From Gemmataceae bacterium (GTDB taxonomy: Bacteria > Planctomycetota > Planctomycetia > Gemmatales > Gemmataceae), in NCBI GenBank assembly GCA_022616435.1, contig JAKEET010000203.1, positions 1 to 64,000 of the forward strand: a stretch of DNA of 64,000 nt. Reading direction: 5' to 3'. Below are positions 60,908 to 64,000 of the stretch, in pieces (the stretch's first letter is position 1; each line of letters starts with the position of its first letter). Both the position numbers and the translations under genes were made by a program. Below the pieces are notes generated by a model. It did not search any database, had not been told where the DNA came from, and saw only the letters and a program-made list of their open reading frames with translations.

Positions 60908-62041
60908 TTAATCCTTCTTCTCCGCCGCGCTGCCCACCAGCGGCACGACGACGTAGAGGTAGTTCGGCTCGTGCTTGAACACTGCCGGGGTGGACGGGTC
61001 CGTCAGCTCCAGCAGGAGCGGCGTGTCCGGCTCCAGCACGCGAAGCATGTCCACCACGAACTTTGGATCGAAGCTGATCTCCAGGGCCTTGCCGTCGTAG
61101 TCGAGCGGCATCTCGACGCGCGAGCGGCCCGACTCGGCGCCGCGAGCCTGCAGGGTCAGCTTCTTCTTGGCGAAGTTGAACACGACGCGCTTGCTCTCTT
61201 CATCCGTCATGATCGCCGCCTGGCGCACGGCGCTCAGGAACGGTCCGACGGTGAGATTCACCTTCGAGTTGTGCTTGGCCGGCAGCACCTGGCGATAATT
61301 CGGGAACCGGCCCTCGACGAGCCGGCTGTAGATCATTGCTCGCTCGGTCTTCATCAGCACCTCGTTGGGACGGACGCTGACCTTGATGGTCTCGTCCGGC
61401 TCGGTCAGGTTGCGCTCCAGGAGGCTCATCGCCTTCACCGGCACGACGGCGGTTTGACCCTTGGTGCTGTGGCCGCCGTGGGCCTGGGCCGCCCCGTGCA
61501 TCAGGGCCAGGCGGCGGCCGTCGGTGGCGACCAGCGTCGCCTTGTCCCCTTCCAGCTCCCACAGGATCCCGGTCGTGGCCCCGAACCGTGAATGCTCGGC
61601 GGAGGCGGTGGCGAAAATCACCCGGCGGATCATGTCGCGCAGCACCCCGGCGGTCAGCTCGTGGTACTTCTCTTCCGCGAACGACGGAATGTCGGGAAAG
61701 GCCGCCGGATCGTCGCCGGGCATTTCGAACTCGTTGTGTTCGCCCTTGACGAGGCAGTTGTCGACGCTGGCCTCGATGGTCAGCTGCTCGTCGGTGCTCT
61801 CGCGCAGGATCGAGATCAAGCGGCTGGTGGGCAAGAGCGCTTCCCCGGGCTCGGCCACCTTGATGCCGCGCACGTCCAGGCGGATGCCCAGTTCCAGGTC
61901 GGTGGCCATCAGCGTGCAGCGTTCGTTGTCGACGACCGCTTTCAGATTCCTCAGCACGGGTTTGATGTCCCGTGCGGCCACGGCGACGCTGGCGAGCTGG
62001 CAGGCGTTCAGCAACCCTTCACGATGACAGACAACCTTCAT
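60908..62041 (-). CDS. dnaN: DNA polymerase III beta subunit (sliding clamp)
   Basis: The 377-residue protein forms the ring that holds the polymerase on DNA. Landmarks are LEPDTPLLLELTDPSTPAVF and YLYVVVPL near the C-terminus, the part that binds clamp partners, and the N-terminal CHREGLLNACQLASVAVAARDIKPVL. The length is normal for three repeated domains. It follows dnaA after a 312-base gap. Confidence 0.96.
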   Translation of the reverse strand: MKVVCHREGLLNACQLASVAVAARDIKPVLRNLKAVVDNERCTLMATDLELGIRLDVRGIKVAEPGEALLPTSRLISILRESTDEQLTIEASVDNCLVKGEHNEFEMPGDDPAAFPDIPSFAEEKYHELTAGVLRDMIRRVIFATASAEHSRFGATTGILWELEGDKATLVATDGRRLALMHGAAQAHGGHSTKGQTAVVPVKAMSLLERNLTEPDETIKVSVRPNEVLMKTERAMIYSRLVEGRFPNYRQVLPAKHNSKVNLTVGPFLSAVRQAAIMTDEESKRVVFNFAKKKLTLQARGAESGRSRVEMPLDYDGKALEISFDPKFVVDMLRVLEPDTPLLLELTDPSTPAVFKHEPNYLYVVVPLVGSAAEKKD

Positions 62042-62353
62042 GGTTCAACTCCCGGATGCCTTCCAAACTTGATTGCTTCTAAAGGATGAAAATACGGTGG
62101 TGATAGTAAAGACTCGGCCACGAATGTTCCCAACGATTGCAGCTGACACCGGTTCCGTTCAGCTGCTCGCATCGCTGCTGTGCAAAAGCGGTTGATGATC
62201 GGTCAATCCACGTATGATCGACCTTCGCCAAACACACGTCGGAAGATCAGCCACTTCTTCTCGGGATGCCATGGGGCGCTGGACGACAACAATCCAACAC
62301 GGCTTCGACACATTTTCCACACACAAGGTCCAGTCCCCTTTTTCAACGGGCTG
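62042..62353. other. dnaA-dnaN spacer with a DnaA-box-like site
   Basis: This gap is somewhat AT-richer than the flanks. TTTTCCACA at 62313-62321 differs from the DnaA box TTATCCACA by one base. TGTGCAAAA at about 62179-62187 is a weaker match on the other strand. No gene is seen. It may be part of the replication origin or of the dnaN promoter. Confidence 0.45.
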
Positions 62354-63457
62354 CTAGGCCAGCTCGGCCTGCAACTGCTTCACGGCGCCGGACAAGACGG
62401 CGTCCTCGGCCAGCGCCTGTTCCACCTTTCGGCAGGCGTGGAGCACGGTGCTATGATCGTGCCCGCCGAAGTGACTGCCGATCTGGGCGAGCGACAGCCG
62501 GGTCAGCTGCCGCGCCAGGTACATGCCAACCTGGCGGGGCACGAGGATGGCGCGAACGCGGCGGCGCAGCAGCAACTCGCGCGGATCGACGTGGAAATAC
62601 CCGCTCACCTGGGCAACGATTCGTTCGACGGAAGGCCGCACGGCGTCCACCTGGGCGCGGAAGTGGGAACGCACGTCGGCGAGCTTCAACGGTTGGCGGT
62701 GCAGGCGGGTCAGCGTATCGAGCTGGCCGATCGCGCCGTCGAGCTGGCGGCCGCCGCCGGTCAGGTTGGTCGCCAACCATTTGAGGATTTCAGGCGCCAC
62801 GGCGAGCTGGCGGCGCTGGGCAAACTCCTGGATCAACAGCAACCGGCTGGCACTGCCCGGCGAGTCGAGGGCCACCACCAGGCCGGCGGCCAGGCGCGAC
62901 GTCAAGCGCGCCGGCAACCCCACACGACATCTCGTCGCGTTGGCGAGCGCGAGTTGCCGGGGTCCGTGGCGCGACGTCACCAACGTCGGCAGCCGCCGCG
63001 CTTGCCGGTAGTCGAGCAGCCGGACGATTGCCTCGGCGGCGCGTTCGGGGAGGTGGTGCAGGTCTTCGAGGGCCAGGAAATCGCATTGCCGCGCCTCGGC
63101 AAGCCAAGCGGGGCCGGCGCTGCTGTCGTCGTCGGGCTGCTCTGGTTCGGCGTGTTGTCCCTGCGACCAGGTGTTGAGCGAAGCCTTCAGATCGTCGGCC
63201 GAGATGTGCTGACAAGTGATCAGCGGGGTCAAGCGTGTCAGCTCATGAACGAGTCCGGCAGCCAGGTGCGATTTTCCGGTTCCACACGGGCCGTGAAGGA
63301 CCAGCGGATTGCCCATCCGCACGGTGCGGCCTGCGCGGAAACCGGCAATGATTTCTTGAACCGCGATCCATGCCAGGCGACTTTCCGCGGTGGGAATGAA
63401 TCGAGCGAGCGTGCCGGCAGTGTGCATAAGACGCCAGGTAGCAAGTGCTTTTCGCAC
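62354..63457 (-). CDS. dnaA: Chromosomal replication initiator DnaA (short form)
   Basis: The 367-residue protein starts directly with the AAA+ domain. Walker A is HGPCGTGKSHLA and the Walker B region is DFLALEDLHHL. Domain IV ends with RQVGMYLARQLTRLSLAQIGSHFGG and then HDHSTVLHA, the DnaA signature. The E. coli protein has 467 residues, and domain I, which recruits the helicase, is missing here. In the signature the usual GGRDHTTV reads GGHDHSTV, with His in place of Arg. The start is a GTG at 63457 or an ATG at 63427. Neither has a clear ribosome site, but a good promoter lies upstream. Confidence 0.93.
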   Translation of the reverse strand: MRKALATWRLMHTAGTLARFIPTAESRLAWIAVQEIIAGFRAGRTVRMGNPLVLHGPCGTGKSHLAAGLVHELTRLTPLITCQHISADDLKASLNTWSQGQHAEPEQPDDDSSAGPAWLAEARQCDFLALEDLHHLPERAAEAIVRLLDYRQARRLPTLVTSRHGPRQLALANATRCRVGLPARLTSRLAAGLVVALDSPGSASRLLLIQEFAQRRQLAVAPEILKWLATNLTGGGRQLDGAIGQLDTLTRLHRQPLKLADVRSHFRAQVDAVRPSVERIVAQVSGYFHVDPRELLLRRRVRAILVPRQVGMYLARQLTRLSLAQIGSHFGGHDHSTVLHACRKVEQALAEDAVLSGAVKQLQAELA

Positions 63458-63770
63458 AAAGAGTTAAGGGCATTAACCCCGAGTGGAAAGGATGTAAGTA
63501 TTGTATTCGAATTCGACGATGCCGTAAAGGGAATTGGCAAAACGTAACTTCATTCCTCTCAACCTGTTAGGTCGCAAAAAAGCAGTTAGCGGCGTGCTCG
63601 GATGTCGGAGACGAGTGCATCCATAATCTGTTGCGCAGAAACTGGTTATATCAACCGTAACTTCTCAGTAACTCTGGATAAAGCCGTGCTGGGCCTTGGC
63701 TGTTGTGTTGTGTGTGTGTGCGCGCGCAATGCAATGAATCCAGCCCTCTCCGCCAGGGTTTATTGAGAAG
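63458..63770. other. Probable replication origin region beside dnaA
   Basis: This 313-base gap holds several features typical of an origin. A DnaA-box-like TCTGGATAA lies at 63673-63681, one mismatch from the inverse box. A perfect inverted repeat gtaacttctca at 63657-63667 has its partner tgagaagttac at 63764-63774. A 20-base alternating TG/CG tract lies at 63709-63728, and AT-rich stretches lie at 63488-63515 and 63570-63660. The location between dnaA and a divergent locus fits. No GC-skew calculation was made. Confidence 0.5.
63500..63528 (-). promoter_or_regulatory. Promoter of dnaA
   Basis: On the minus strand TTTACG (63528-63523) and TACAAT (63505-63500) are 17 bases apart. Transcription would start near 63493, about 36 bases before the GTG start. 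The spacer contains the perfect palindrome tcgaattcga at 63507-63516, a possible operator. Confidence 0.6.
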
Positions 63771-64000
63771 TTACTCGGAGGCTCTTAACTTTCTGACAGA
63801 CTTGAGAATACGTCGGCCGGCTTCGTCGATCTCCGCCTCGGTCGTGGCGTTTCCCAGGCTAAACCGCATCGCCGAACCGAGGACTTGAGCGGGGACGTTC
63901 ATTGCCCTGAGCACCGGCGAGGGCAACAACGACCCGCTGGAACATGCCGAGCCGGTCGAGCAAGCCACACCCGCCAAATCGAGATTCATGAGCAACGCAT
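63771..64000 (-). CDS. Cysteine desulfurase (NifS/IscS family), C-terminal part
   Basis: The gene is cut by the right edge of the window, so only about 76 residues are visible. They contain the active-site loop STGSACSSG, where the cysteine forms the persulfide, and the C-terminal arm MRFSLGNATTEAEIDEAGRRIL. The enzyme removes sulfur from cysteine using PLP and supplies iron-sulfur and thiolation pathways. The ACSTGSACSSGS pattern is typical of the NifS-type group. The stop codon is at 63771-63773. Confidence 0.88.
   Translation of the reverse strand, partial: ALLMNLDLAGVACSTGSACSSGSLLPSPVLRAMNVPAQVLGSAMRFSLGNATTEAEIDEAGRRILKSVRKLRASE

Overview
This window looks like part of a chromosome of a planctomycete, most likely from the Gemmatales. 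GC content is high and nearly every coding frame carries long antisense shadow frames. Several protein types are hallmarks of the group: two secreted DUF1501 proteins, a PSCyt1/DUF1549/DUF1553 cytochrome-type protein, secreted WD40 proteins, FHA and Hanks-type kinases, and small zinc-ribbon membrane proteins. No phylogeny could be run, so the placement is an inference from gene content.

Layout. 1-15360: an NhaA remnant, a TPR lipoprotein, two GT4 glycosyltransferases, a thioesterase, a VWA protein, an FHA-pseudokinase, NAD(P)H-hydrate dehydratase, an MFS/acyltransferase fusion, a MazF-type toxin-antitoxin pair, a PSP1 protein and a TPR-YggX fusion. 15361-17936: an RNA-rich region. It holds a near-consensus promoter, a ten-codon frame behind an extended Shine-Dalgarno, a leader peptide rich in Phe/Tyr/Trp, an intrinsic terminator, the DAHP synthase gene, and an orphan c-di-GMP-I riboswitch on the opposite strand. 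17937-28532: ClpS, a sugar isomerase, a metallopeptidase, an aldehyde dehydrogenase, a RidA protein divergent from a TetR/ABC1-kinase operon with two visible operators, a Ser/Thr kinase and small proteins. 28544-47461: XdhC, peptide deformylase, secreted propeller proteins, a frameshifted gene, an aminotransferase, a RelE-type toxin-antitoxin pair, DUF1501, Rrf2, two GT39-like membrane proteins, alanine dehydrogenase and two tandem cyclophilins. 47463-53539: a minus-strand run with TsaD, a TatD-like hydrolase, a ParD-like protein, LarE coupled to an 86-residue unknown, and a polar amino acid ABC transporter whose binding protein and permease are fused. 53743-57935: the PSCyt1 gene, a DUF29 gene and DUF1501. 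57939-64000: the replication block gyrB, dciA, dnaN and dnaA, all on the minus strand, with a probable origin beside dnaA, then a cysteine desulfurase cut by the window edge.

Two themes run through the window. First, intergenic spaces are filled with at least a dozen families of palindromic repeats. Some lie in the 3' ends or even the middle of genes, where they add codons. Second, several genes carry in-frame 12-21 nt tandem duplications in loops or tails. The most notable biology is the DAHP synthase leader, which combines an aromatic leader peptide with an attenuator, and the neighbouring c-di-GMP riboswitch that has no obvious gene behind it. No tRNA, rRNA, CRISPR array or IS element was recognised.
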